A stretch of 64,000 nucleotides of DNA from Prochilodus magdalenae (Eukaryota > Chordata > Actinopteri > Characiformes > Prochilodontidae). The notes beneath the pieces were generated by a model. It was not told the origin of the DNA. It searched no databases and worked only from the letters and a program-made list of their open reading frames with translations. Made by a program: the position numbers and the translations under genes. The stretch lies in NCBI GenBank assembly GCA_024036415.1, contig JAMWET010004998.1, positions 438,001-502,000 of the forward strand, read 5' to 3'. Of this stretch, positions 1 through 11,030 are shown in pieces; the first letter of the stretch is position 1, and each line of letters begins with the position of its first letter.

Positions 1-165
1 CCCCTACCGCTAAATTTGCAGGAACTGTGCTGCATGGCATGAATTATCACAGAACACCATTAGAAACCTCTACAACTCCATGCCGAGACATATGCTATGA
101 TGGCCCAGTGGCATACTAAGAGACACTACTTGTGTATGTGCAGTTCATATTGCCCATATCAGTCT
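1..165 (+). mobile_element. Tc1-like transposon family A, copy 1: transposase C-terminus and 3' end
   Basis: The left edge cuts this element. One frame reads WHELSQNTIRNLYNSMPRH and then hits a stop. That is the conserved tail of Tc1/mariner transposases (Trp, about 10 residues, then NLxxSMPRR). An upstream NLQEL piece lies in another frame, so there is a frameshift. The end, CAGTCT at 160-165, matches the ends of the family A copies at 21416 and 23013. The sequence from about 46 to 165 is clearly alignable to 22870-23013. It is a pseudogene remnant; the catalytic core lies outside the window or is lost. Confidence 0.75.
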
Positions 166-500
166 TTGTTTTTTTCAGCATTTATTTCAAATAGCATTGC
201 AAACTGACACATATAATCTCTGCTCTTTTTGCCCACCCTGTTTTGTGAGTCATTTAAAAAACACCTCTTATGACTATGTGGTAAATGGGTTGGGCTAAAT
301 TACTGTAGTAGTCTATATATTGTATATGTTATATGTGTAAGTGTAAGAGTTGTTATTTTCTCTTCAAAAAAAATAAAAAAATAAAAAAATAAACTTGGGA
401 TGCTTTTAAATTTTGGTATTTTTGTATATATGTATGGAGAGTGAATAGTACATTTGAAACCATAAACCATGTTTTTAAACTACATCAGACTCTTTTATTT
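166..500. other. Unassigned AT-rich DNA
   Basis: I see no gene or repeat family here. An A-rich run with interspersed T lies near 365-392. Confidence 0.5.
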
Positions 501-502
501 AA

Positions 503-558
503 AAAAAAAAAAAAGAAATAATATATATATATATATATATTATTTCTTTTTTTTTTTT
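503..558. repeat. Perfect 56-nt inverted repeat with no spacer
   Basis: An A12-G-AAATA block runs into alternating AT and returns as its exact complement, TATTT-C-T12. The symmetry axis is at 530/531 and I found no mismatch across 28 bp per arm. The single G at 515 pairs with the single C at 546, so this is more than a simple AT run. It could extrude a cruciform and is likely to be length-unstable. Confidence 0.9.
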
Positions 559-839
559 CATCATGTGGATTTTCTTTAAAACCTTTCGGTAGTACTCACT
601 GAGTGGCACTGCAGTGTTTCTCTGTTTCCTGGGATATAATGGGCATGTTGCACTCACTAATGCAGGTTATTATTCACTGATTTACTGTATATTTATGGAG
701 CTTTTATCAGGTATGTATTATCTAATAAACATGACCCATGCATTCATCTTGTAATTTTTCCAACAATGACTGCTAATGCCTCCTGACCCCGTAATCCTAT
801 ACCCCAACCTGCACCCTCTCTGTCAGCTGGCATTGTTAA

Positions 840-1110
840 ACTGACTGTTTAATTTTACTGTGGTTATGTTTCACCGATGACAAATATCACCTTGTGCAGT
901 GGATTTTAATGCCATAAATTTGCACACGCTGCCAAGAGAGGAACCATAAAACATAAGAGGCTCTGCTCTCCTTGAATAACAATCACCCAAGTGGAGGAGT
1001 CAGTCAAAGCTGCCAGTTAAACCTGCCATAAATCTTCCAGAGCATCTCCTCGAGCCATAAGACAGAGCAGAGCAGCAGAGCAGTCAGAATTAGGCCTCAC
1101 TAACACTGTT
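840..1110. promoter_or_regulatory. Candidate conserved non-coding block
   Basis: This is mixed-composition, repeat-free sequence between AT-rich flanks. It holds several GCCATAAA-type motifs (about 911, 1026 and 1055) resembling caudal/posterior-HOX sites. Calling it regulatory is inference from composition only. Confidence 0.2.
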
Positions 1111-1800
1111 CGTGTTTGATTTTATGGTTTTTTTGTAGATATCTAGATATGATCCTCTCTCAACAAAATACTGTTGTGAATTCCTTTGATTTACTAGAAT
1201 GAAGCACGATATACCCTAAAGGTACTTTAGCATGGCATGCTACAAAGAAGCCTTAAATTCCATGTAGATAAATATAAAGTCTGCCACTGTTTCAGGCTCA
1301 TGGTATAACAAAATATCCATTAGAGAGCTGTGGTAAAAAGCCCCCAGCATGGTAGAAAAGTTTTCTTTTCTGAAGGTTTACAAAAATAATTGTTAATTTC
1401 TTGGTCCATAAACTACTATTTCCTAACATGAACATAATTGAACTGAACACACTGAATTATCTGGTATCCTACTTTAATAACTTGTTTATTGTACCTAGCA
1501 CTGTACAAGCTCATTCTAGCAATGTAGCTGTTGAGTTGTGCTGGTCAAATGTGCTTTTTGGGGCTACTAAAGGCCTGCACATAAAGCTGTCGATGGTATG
1601 GCGTACATTTTATGATATCCTAAACCCACGGTGTTAAGGTTATAGAATCCTGGTCTTTCGTGGACTGTAGGCAAGACAGCCTTGGACAAAAAGGCATCAG
1701 GCAAAGCAACACAACTGCAGACACCTTCGGAATACTCAACAGCACTGTGTTTACTTTCAGTTGTATGTAAAAATTACTAACCTTCATAAATTTTCAAGAA
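1111..1800. other. Unassigned DNA
   Basis: A 78-codon frame at 1401-1637 has no recognisable domain and no exon context. I see nothing else. Confidence 0.4.
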
Positions 1801-1809
1801 GAAAATCTA

Positions 1810-1866
1810 TTATTATTATTATTATTATTATTATTGTTATTGTTGTTGTTGTTGTTGTTGTTATTG
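1810..1866 (+). repeat. (TTA)n-(TTG)n trinucleotide microsatellite
   Basis: A TTA run switches into a TTG run. It translates as poly-Ile/Val, which explains the small open frame over it. Confidence 0.9.
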
Positions 1867-2149
1867 CTATGTGTGTAAATGCTGCACCATCAACACCCAC
1901 CAATTTAGCCCAGTTTACATTTTACGCCATCAATGTTCAATAAATAATTACTTTTATTAACAATAATAACCACAGTAAACAATCCCTCTACTTTATTACT
2001 ATTATGTTTGTCTACACAAAGACTATCCCATGAATAACACAATAGTTTTTTATAATTTAGAGAATAGTTAACACAAAATTCAGTGTATAGAATTAAAAAT
2101 CAATATTATGTTTTGCCGTGTAATTAGCAGTATAGGTTCTTAAATGCAG

Positions 2150-3720
2150 CTGAATTAAATGTTTAGTGGTTTCTATCGATGCAGCATTGTTTCCCCTTCA
2201 CCACCCACAAGGATGTGTGAGTGTGGGTGCGCATGTGTTAATTGAGTTTGAGCATGCACTGTCTTCAGGTGTCTCTTTCCCCTGAGGAGAGGCTGAGTTA
2301 GTTTGGAGTGGAGCTGGTGTGTTTCAGCCCCTGGAACTCAATAGGTTTTCCAAATGAGTGCACCATCTGTTCAAAACAGCGCTCATCTGTTCTCAGGTTA
2401 ATGTATATCTTATTGCGTGCCCCCTACTTCTAAAAATACCTGGCTAAATGATTTAGTCTTTCCTCCCCGCTTGGCACAGGCTCCTCCACATCGCAATTAA
2501 AACAGGCCCACACATCCATCAAGCGCTTGACAAGAGCATATTTGATATGACGGGGAACAGTAAGCCTATCTAAAGGCAATTTAACTCAGTGGAAAAAAAA
2601 ATATTGGAAATATCTTGGGAGGTGGGGTGGTGGTGTGGGGGGTGGTTGCAGGGTGATTTATTATCCGTCCAAGGTGAAAAGTGTATAATATCTGCTTGGA
2701 AGCCGTATGGAGTCACTCTGATTGCAGAAGAAAAAGCAATTACTGTTTGATTTGGTGATAAATTAACTGCAGTGCGAAGTGTTTGCTCCTTTATGTGTTG
2801 GATGCACGGTTTGCACGGGAGAGCAGGCATAATTAAGAGATGCACCGTTTCAGTCTGAACATCAAGCAAGCTATCAGAGGCTCGTGAATGGTGCTCTAAT
2901 TTCGTTTACAAACATTACTTCATGCTTCATTTTTATGGCTCATCTGACATTAAAAAAGGCTTTAAGGTAAAAAGGCCTGATGCAAGCCCTTGTCTGTGCA
3001 CACACAAGAACCCAAACAGAATTCAAATAGCTTCCATAGAGAGACTACAGAGAGCCTCAGACAGCTTTTAATAAAGAAAATGCTGAAATGAATCTTTTAC
3101 GTGTTGCTTGTAATGATGTTTTTAGCCGTGGTGAGTGCTCACCCTGCAGAAATGCAGCGCTTTTTATTCCATTAGCTTTATCTTGAGCTCTTCATCCAGT
3201 ATTCCACAGAGGAGGTGCCACACTGTGGGCTTTTGTTTACCCTGAATAGTTAAAGTAATGGACTCTCTGAAGTCAGAAAATTTGCTTTAATTACGCCCTG
3301 CAGCTCACAAGCAAATGAGATATTAAAAGTAAATATTCTCGTTGTGGAAAGCAGGCTGCCATCCTTCACGCATTTTGCTTGGCTGAAGAGCTGGGAGCTG
3401 AGGGCCTTGTCTCTTTGCAAGGGCTTCTGCTTAAGATAATGGCTGCTTCAAGATGTTCAACCTGAAACGATGAGATTAACGTTTCATTTGCATTCGCGCT
3501 ACGCATGTTGACTGCTCGCTAACAGTGAAAAACCAATTTGAACCTGCGAACGATATCAGCCTTCATAGCTAAGGAGTAGTAAGCTGCTGCTGGTAAAGGA
3601 CCTGCTCAGGCCCGTGTTATTGTCCACCTGTGGAGATGGTGCCAGACCCCAGACTCAGTAATGATGGCTTATTGCGACTTATTGGGACTTAGCCACAGTG
3701 CACCACAGGCTATTTACACA
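2150..3720. promoter_or_regulatory. Candidate cluster of conserved non-coding elements
   Basis: About 1.5 kb without microsatellites or transposon motifs, with balanced composition and TAATTA/ATTAAT-type homeodomain cores. It includes long phrases such as 2460-2560, 2640-2880 and 3180-3500 that look like vertebrate developmental enhancers. A 99-codon minus frame at 2570-2869 has no domain and I do not call it. This is inference from texture, not from an alignment. Confidence 0.3.
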
Positions 3721-3814
3721 ACATGCTCCTAGGTGGACAACTGATATGAAAAATAACATTCTGTGCCAAATCAATAAATACCTTCTTTTCAAAAGCATTA
3801 ATATTTCCACTAAT

Positions 3815-4640
3815 ATTTACTGATCCATTGATGTTTATTGATATCATGTATAGACTAGTACTTCCTAATCTGCTGTACAAGACTGTTTATTGATGTCATG
3901 TATGGACTACTATCTCGTTATCTGCTGCCCAGGTATGTTTATTGATGTTGCTTATGGACTACTATCTTATTGTGTACAGGGATATTAATTGATTTTGGAG
4001 TAATATCTCCTATTCTACTGCACTGATTTATTAGTATTATACTAATTTCCCCTTTTCTAATTGCTAGTCTATTGATGTTATTTATGGACTAATGACTCCT
4101 GTTTTATATGACCGGTTATTCTACTGTATATATCTGTTCTCCTGACTGTACATCTCCTAATCTTTTAATCCACTTTAAAGCACTATTCATTGATTTTGTT
4201 TATCTCACATTCTAGTGTAAAGGACATTTTTAATAATGTTGTTTATGGACTGATATTTTCTGTTGAATTGTAAAGATTGTTTATTGTTGTTTATGGTTTA
4301 TTATTTCTTACTCTACTGTACAGGACTGTTTGTTGAAGTAATTTATGGATTAATATCTTTGGTGTACAGGACAGTTAATTGGTGTCATTTTTGGACATTG
4401 ACTCCAGTTACTTTCATGCGACTTTTTATTGAGAGTTATGGTCTAATATTTATATTCTAGTGTACAAGACTATTTATTGATGTTGATTATGATCCAGTAT
4501 GCTCTGCTGTAACATACAAAACTGTTTATTGATATTGTTTGGAGTTATATCTCCTATTCTACTGTATATGACTGTATATTGATGTTGTTTATGGACTAAT
4601 GTCTCCTAGACTGTTTATACATGGATATTGTGGACTTTTT
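3815..4640 (+). repeat. Decayed minisatellite, about 52-bp unit
   Basis: The phrase TGTTTATTGATGTTGTTTATGG, or variants of it, recurs with intervening CTAATATCTCCTATTCTACTGTA-like text. Unit starts at 3832, 3884 and 3936 give a 52-bp period. Later units drift with insertions and deletions to about 4620. There are roughly 15 units. The order and divergence suggest an old array. Confidence 0.8.
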
Positions 4641-6720
4641 ATTTTCGTGAGAACTTAGAGTAATATGTAAATATTATTTTAAAAAGTATTGCTCACTCCA
4701 CAGTCCATACAGTCCATATATATGGAAACTTAAAAAAATGTGATTTTAATTAAACCAATACATTTATATATGCCTATTCAGACTATACAGCAGTTTAGCC
4801 CTGTGCCTACCACACTACTGTTATAACGACTAAGCCTTTACTTTTGAATGATGTACAATGAAGGGAGGCAAATCAGAATATTTACACACATCATACTTGA
4901 AGGTGCAGTAACAAAACAGTCAGTTTATTTCTAGAGACATTGTAGGGATAAAGAGAGTTAGATAAAATAACTGCTTTTCATACAGAAAAGGTTTAAGGGA
5001 GGGTTAATAATTCGTTTTTTAAGTCAGTAATGTCATTGTCTTAAAATTTGCTTTATTAACTGCATTGTGATACTCTACTTCAAGCTAGATGTAACATGGG
5101 ATGTATCCTCAGCTTCCATTGGATTTTGGGCCATGTGCTTCACATACAAGCTAATTACAGTTGACATGGTTTTGAGCAAGAGTCAGTTTGGGTTCAGCTA
5201 GAGAAAAGGTCAGATGTCCATGACGCACTTGCTTAGTCCTATCTTCTTACCTACTATAAACATCGCCTGCTATGATAGGCTGAGTTCCAAACCAGCCCAG
5301 AGGTGCTGCTCAGCATGCAGTATTTATTCTGCCCAGGAGGGAAATGAGAATGAGGAACTCAACCTTTAAACGACCTCCACCGGCAGCTCTACTGTACCGG
5401 ATGGAGTGCTCAAGACAGGCAGGCTCCCCTGTGTATGAGGCAGAGCTATAAGTCATTCCAGTCTTCTAGTATTATATATGGTTCATGTACTCAGACGGAA
5501 TACACTATCCTGATTATGGAAATGTGATGTTTCAGGATCTGGCCAACCTATTGACCTGCTCTTTATAAGTCAATAATAATTTCTGCAGTAATTCCTAAAA
5601 TATTTCATCTTCCTGATGTTTTAAACATGCAGTCTATCTGCATCAGTACCTGCTGTTTAAGTGATGTTTGGCAATGACCACTCCCTTGTTTTATTGTGTA
5701 CAGCTCTGCAAAACGGTGGCATTGAACCTGGAAAGAGCAGTTAGCCTAGGTGCCTGTTGATTTTAAAGAGATTTGCTCAGTTTTGTATTTATATGTGGAA
5801 ATTTGTATTTTAGTCCCCAGCATTTAATGTGGACATTCTTCCAACACTGACATTTGAGGCAATAACCTATGTTGCAAATTGACATGACTGAAATGCCACA
5901 ATTTCTGTGACCATGGAAGCTGCCATGTGCATGAGTTACTTTCTGCCTAAATAATGAGTTTGACTGCAGAAAACCTTCAGACCTGAAGGACAGAACTGAA
6001 GCACTACATGGAGTAAATATAGTGCAAAATGATGGGTTAGTCTGTAGGTTTTCGGTATGTTACCATAATAGCTAGCATAATAGCTAATAAAAAATGTAAA
6101 GAAAAACATTTGGTTCTACAGTAAAAAACTGTATTATTCATGGTATTGTAAAATCAACTCATCTTAAGATTCTTTGTATGTTTACACAGCAAGTTACATT
6201 GCTGCACTTGCTGCATGTGATATGCCAACAACATGTAAATCTTTTAATTAGACCTTTCGAGTTTTTGATCATCTACATGTAAATTTTAAGCTAAGTGTAA
6301 AATATGTAAAATATGTAATTGCATTAAAAAATATTATATTCATTCATCTAAAGTGCATGCTTTATTAATAATAATTATAGTAATTGATTTTTTTGGGTTT
6401 ATCTTATACTTTGGCATTTCTTTTGTAGCTTTATTTTAATTATAACTAATTATTTTAAGTGTGCAGCAGAATACAGCTAGAGCACAGTAATCTTGTGCTG
6501 CATGTGACTGTGGAAAGAACAGTTGCTATTTACTGTTAATGACTGTTAATATGGTACAGTAAATTACTTTGAAAGTGCTAGAATTAAAAGCTTGTTATTT
6601 TGTATCGAACCTGGCGCAACTCATTTGTATTATTATTATTACTGCTTATATTACTGTGAGAGACTGAGAAGTTTTTTCACAACAAGTTTCAGCACCACAT
6701 CTATCTTACTTTCCTTTTGC
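4641..6720. other. Unassigned DNA
   Basis: I recognise no coding sequence or repeat family in these 2 kb. 5100-5460 is less AT-rich than the rest. 6240-6470 is strongly AT-rich. Confidence 0.4.
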
Positions 6721-6739
6721 ATTTTGTCTTTTTTTGAAG

Positions 6740-6820
6740 GATGAACTAGACTGGAACATTGATGATGGACTCATTGTAGATAATTCACTAACCAAAGAGG
6801 ATTTTGATTTGCAGCAGTAA
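6740..6820 (+). CDS. Possible terminal exon fragment, unidentified (tentative)
   Basis: A pyrimidine-rich stretch with AAG just before the block (6711-6739) resembles a splice acceptor. It is followed by 26 open codons and TAA. The peptide reads DELDWNIDDGLIVDNSLTKE then DFDLQQ. It is acidic and hydrophilic, with none of the poly-Lys/Asn/Ile bias expected from random AT-rich DNA. No polyadenylation signal of canonical form follows closely and no partner exon was found. It may be chance or a decayed gene; I do not recognise a family. Confidence 0.18.
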   Translation, partial: DELDWNIDDGLIVDNSLTKEDFDLQQ

Positions 6821-7540
6821 ATAGAGTTGCCAATGTAATGATAAATAAGGATAAATGATAAAGGTAAATTTAGTACTCATAGTGTCCATAATTCAATACC
6901 CATGTAAGAACAAATATAAATACAAATTTTTCATTTACAATTCCATTCAAGTAAGATTACCACTCCTAACTGAACCAGTGTTGTAGGTCTTGTTTATTTT
7001 CTGGCTGAAATGTAATTCTTAAGTCTGAGTCAAGTTGCAAGTCGGTTAAATGTCCCACCAAGTCAAATTAAGACTCAGGTCAACATGTGGCTCAAGGGCA
7101 ACTGAAGGAGAACATAATTAGGCCTGTTTAATTGAATGTAGTGCTTTGTAGAGTGTAAAGCCAAAATCATTCTAAGCCCACTGGATTAGAATGAAAAAGA
7201 TTAGTCACCTGTGACTGAGCCGTACCCATTTGTGTGTAATACCACCACAAGCACAAATTACAGCTGCAATGTGATTTGGCATGGACTGGATCTGCAGAAG
7301 CCTGAAGTTACTACCACCTAAGCATAAAAAGTGACCAAGCTTATTGTCTTGTCCTGTTTAAAAAGCCGTAAAAACCCTTAATTAAAAAGCCAGAACTCTA
7401 TACATCGGCTAAACCAAATGAGCTTTAAACCTAAATAAACTTGAAGAATGCGTTAATAATACCAAACCCAAAGCAATTCATTTGTACTGAATTTAGATGG
7501 TCACACTATTACTCCAAGTATACTATAAAATAAAACTATA
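6821..7540. other. Unassigned DNA
   Basis: Nothing recognised. 7520-7555 is A-rich with short direct repeats of ACTATAAAA. Confidence 0.4.
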
Positions 7541-8282
7541 AAACTATAAAAAAAAAGCTAGGCATCATCTTCGATACCAGTCTTTCTTTTGATACACACA
7601 TTTTTCTACAGGATTCATAGGATTACGCACAACAATTTGTTTGCAATACCTACCTCTCCGTCCTCTCATTCTCTTTCATTCTTTCTCTCTCTCTCTCTCT
7701 CTCTCTCTTTTTCTCTCTTTGTTGAGCCCCAGGAGCAACGTTCCTCCTGAGTGATTACATGGAAGCCCCCAGAGCTGCTAGTGTCACCGGAGCATCATCT
7801 CCAATGTGGGTCTGTTTTGTTTTCGCTGGCTCATTAGCCTACATGACTACAATGACCGCAATAAAGATATCAGCATCTGCCACTGATCATGAACTCTACG
7901 TCTCACTTAAACAGAGAACCTATGGGTTGGCTCTACTCTTGTAATTACTACCTCATGGATTACTCAGAATGTACCTAACTGATGTTCCAGCTTCTTTTCC
8001 TGTTAATTCTGTCTTTCTCTCTTTAAGCGGGATAGGCCTGAGGAGGATAGGTTCTCACCTTGAGCCGAGTTCCTTCCGAGGTTTCTTTCTTACTCTAAAG
8101 GAGATTTTCCTTGCTACTGTTGCCTCTAGCTTGCTCACAGGAGGGGCTTGGACCTGGAGTTCCTTTCCCTACATCTATACATGGACTCTTTTTCTTTTCT
8201 GTTGTATAAACTGCTTTTCTGTAAAGCTGCTTTGAGACAACATTAGTTGTAAAAAGCGCTATACAAATAAATATTGATTCAC
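7541..8282 (+). mobile_element. 5'-truncated LINE (L2-like): RT tail and 3' end
   Basis: At 7558-7617 one frame reads LGIIFDTSLSFDTHI, the block after the YADD motif in L2-like reverse transcriptases, and then stops. After a CT microsatellite, 7735-8282 matches from memory a very common teleost LINE 3' tail. Its hallmarks are TTTCCTTGCTACTGTTGCC at about 8107-8125, AAGCTGCTTTGAGACAA near 8224, and GCGCTATACAAATAAAT near 8257 before a short ATTGATTC repeat. Two open frames over 7759-8235 are incidental to this repeat. The copy is non-functional and the body of the RT is missing. Confidence 0.7.
7685..7708 (+). repeat. (CT)n microsatellite
   Basis: A pure CT run inside the LINE remnant, with CT-rich flanks to about 7720. 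Confidence 0.9.
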
Positions 8283-9240
8283 AGATTGTTACCCTGTGTT
8301 TGTGTTATTAGCACCTTTTTGCAATGCTTAACTTTTAGTTGTGGCTATACCCCTGTGTTTTCCTTGTCTAATAAATCACTGCATCCTGCCTTTTTGTCAT
8401 GTAGTTATAATGACAGAGTAAACCATGTCAAATTCAGTGCAATGTTTTTTTTTCAGACACTCAATGAGAGACTATTGTGGTTGTAAAACATATGCTGTCA
8501 TAGAGAAAGTCATTAAATTGTCATAACTATTACACAGAGATGCATGCTCACGTATTGCTTCATGCTCCATAAATATGCCAACTTCATTTAATGTTTAATG
8601 AATATTGCTTTCAAGTGAAATGCTTTATAGGTCATGTTTGCAGAGCATGTGCTAGACAGCCGCAATTAGTCATTGTAAGTACATTACAAGGAATTCAGTG
8701 CGAGGCCTGGGGCTGATTACGCAGAACATCAGTGAGTGTTCAGCTGTAAAGAATGCAGTTAATTGTCTGCTTGAGGACAAAGCAAAACAAGAAAATGACA
8801 GACACTCATGGATTGACATGTATGGTAATTCCCCTCAGTGAAGCAGCACAGGGTACAGCTCTGTCCTTTCACTATGGGGAATTCAGCAATATGTGTCAGC
8901 TTGAAATTGCCCTTAGAATGAGGCTTGCTCAAAATCATATGTTGGGAGTGCTCTTTGGAACTGTTGCTTCATGACATGCCTCCCATAAGTACAGATTGTC
9001 CAGTGGTAGTTTAGAAACTTGATACCTTTTACAGGCTTTGTCACGGTGGTCGAGAGTTTGGTGGAAAGAATGACATTATAACCCTCTTGTAATTCAAAGG
9101 CAGGTCTGTATTAACCATCAATTTTCAACTAGCATGTCTGTCTGGCTTACGAAATCAATCTTTCTTATTGTTGGTTCATTTGATTTAGTATCACATGTAG
9201 CTAAGAATAATTAAACATTAAAAGAAGGTCAAAATAATGC
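8283..9240. other. Unassigned DNA
   Basis: Short open frames at 8274-8486 and 8753-8974 have no domain. I see no repeat family. Confidence 0.4.
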
Positions 9241-10095
9241 TTTTAATACTTTTTTGGTTTAATAATGCAATGACCTGGACTACACGCAGGCTAATTTAGC
9301 ACCTGGACTACTTTACTCCGAAGCCATGCTGTTGTAATACCTGCAGAATGTGATTTGGCAATGTCTTGCAGAAATAAGGAAGTCACGTTAACTGCCAAGA
9401 TATATACGACAAGATATGTTGCTTTAAAACCCATATATATCATTCCTCACCTATGAAGCTTTGCAGACATGCAAGTCAGCCATGCCATGTGCACTAATAA
9501 CCTCCATACTATCACAGGCGCTGGCATTCATGATTTCTAAAAAGAATATCAGATTTTGATTCACTGGACCACAAGACACTTTTCGACTTTTTGTGTTCAC
9601 AGATGATGGTTTGGGAAGTGTTCCTGAGCCCATGCTGTGATTTCCAATACAGAACCGTGTCTGTTTTTAATGCAGTGCAGCCTAAGGACAAAGATTACGA
9701 CCATCCAGTATTGGTTTTCGGATTGTCCCTTGAATATGTATATAGGATGTATCATAGATTATATAATCCCAAAACTTTTTGCCATATTACCTGGAGAAGC
9801 ATTCCTGTTTAATCGTTGCAGGATTTGCCTGTGTGGCCTTTCACAGACAGGTGTACTTCTCCCCATCTATCTGTGATGCTCTTTATACCTAATCATGTGA
9901 CTGACATGTTGCCAGTGAACCTAATTAGTTGTTAGATGTGCCACCAGGTGTTGCTGGTATATGCTTTTTGAAACAATAAAAAATTACTAGCTTCAATATT
10001 TGATTTGTTTTTTTTTTTTTGTATGATTTAAATTAAATGTTCTGGGTTAAATTGGTTTGCACATCATTGTATTCTGTTTTTATTTAGATTATCTA
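9241..10095 (-). mobile_element. Tc1-like transposon family B, copy 1 (decayed)
   Basis: On the minus strand the sequence carries the order expected of a Tc1-like transposase. WSSES at about 9560 replaces the usual WSDES, so the first catalytic Asp is lost. RNHECQRL and a block like SAHGMADLHVCK (9460-9530) follow. The 9280-9330 region corresponds to the TTAWL...VQVL...PACSP block. The right edge, AATCATTGTATTC-like to TTTAGATT at 10050-10090, matches a terminal repeat I recall from teleost Tc1 elements. Many stops and frameshifts are present. A second copy lies at 39055-39720 on the same strand. Confidence 0.75.
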
Positions 10096-11030
10096 GTGCA
10101 AGTAGAGTATAGAAATGGGGTGATACATAAATGAGGATTAAAACTCAAAAAACTCATCATAGGCACATGAGAGGAGAAATGTTTTTGACCTGGATCTAAT
10201 ATTGCTACATTTAGAAACCCACCTGTATGCGGCAGAATAATTAAATGCTGCTTTAGCGGGTTCGGGGCTCTACTGTTGAGTCCTGTGTACATGATCTTAG
10301 AGACCTACTCAGCTTATATCATTAAATTCTATTCTGTGACTGACAGGAAGCCAGTGTAAAGATTTTAGAACTGTAATGTGAGTGCTGTGCTCAGTTCTCT
10401 TGGTCCTGGTTAAAACTCCCAGATAAAACACTGCAGTATTCTGATTAAGCTGTTATACCTGTTTTGGGAAGTCCAGTTAAGGGACTCTTACAGTAGTCCA
10501 AGATAGAAGATTTAAGAGCATGGATGAGCTATTCTAGGTCTTTTTTAAATGCCAAAACTTTTGAATACGTTTGTAAAGTCATTATTTTTTATAACACCAT
10601 GGTTTTAAACTTGGTCTTTGGTTCTAGTTCCCGAGACTCAAGATGTTCAGCAATCCTGATTCACCTCTCTATGTTGCCAAACGCAGTAATCTCTGTTTTG
10701 TTCTTATTTAATTGAAGAAATGTAATTATATGCTTGAAAACATTGACATAGTGAGTCTATTAGATCGCAATTACCTGGTGAGAGGGCCAGATATATCTGT
10801 GTATCATCTGCATAATTATGGCAATCAGAGTAGTTGTGCAGGAAAGTTAGCATGTTTAGATTCATAACTATCACTGGTGACAAAATAACTCCGGCCTTCT
10901 ACGTACAACCTGAATCCTACTTAATTTTTCAGTCTGTAGCAGAATTCTATGGTTTGTAGTGTCATATGCAGCACTAAGAACCAGTAAAACCAGATCTGAT
11001 ATTTTACCCAAGTCAGCATTCAGCTGTACG
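10096..11030 (-). mobile_element. L2-like LINE fragment with reverse-transcriptase motifs
   Basis: Minus-strand motifs occur in the right order. LVLLVLSAAYDTTNHRILL (about 11000-10945) is the catalytic LSAAFDT box. YADDTQIYLA (10814-10786) is the active-site YADD box. LKSLHWLPVSHRIEF (10370-10325) is the C-terminal hallmark of L2-type elements. The distance between the first two boxes is shorter than usual, so there is an internal deletion. Stops interrupt all frames. It directly abuts the family B Tc1 element at 10095. Confidence 0.75.
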
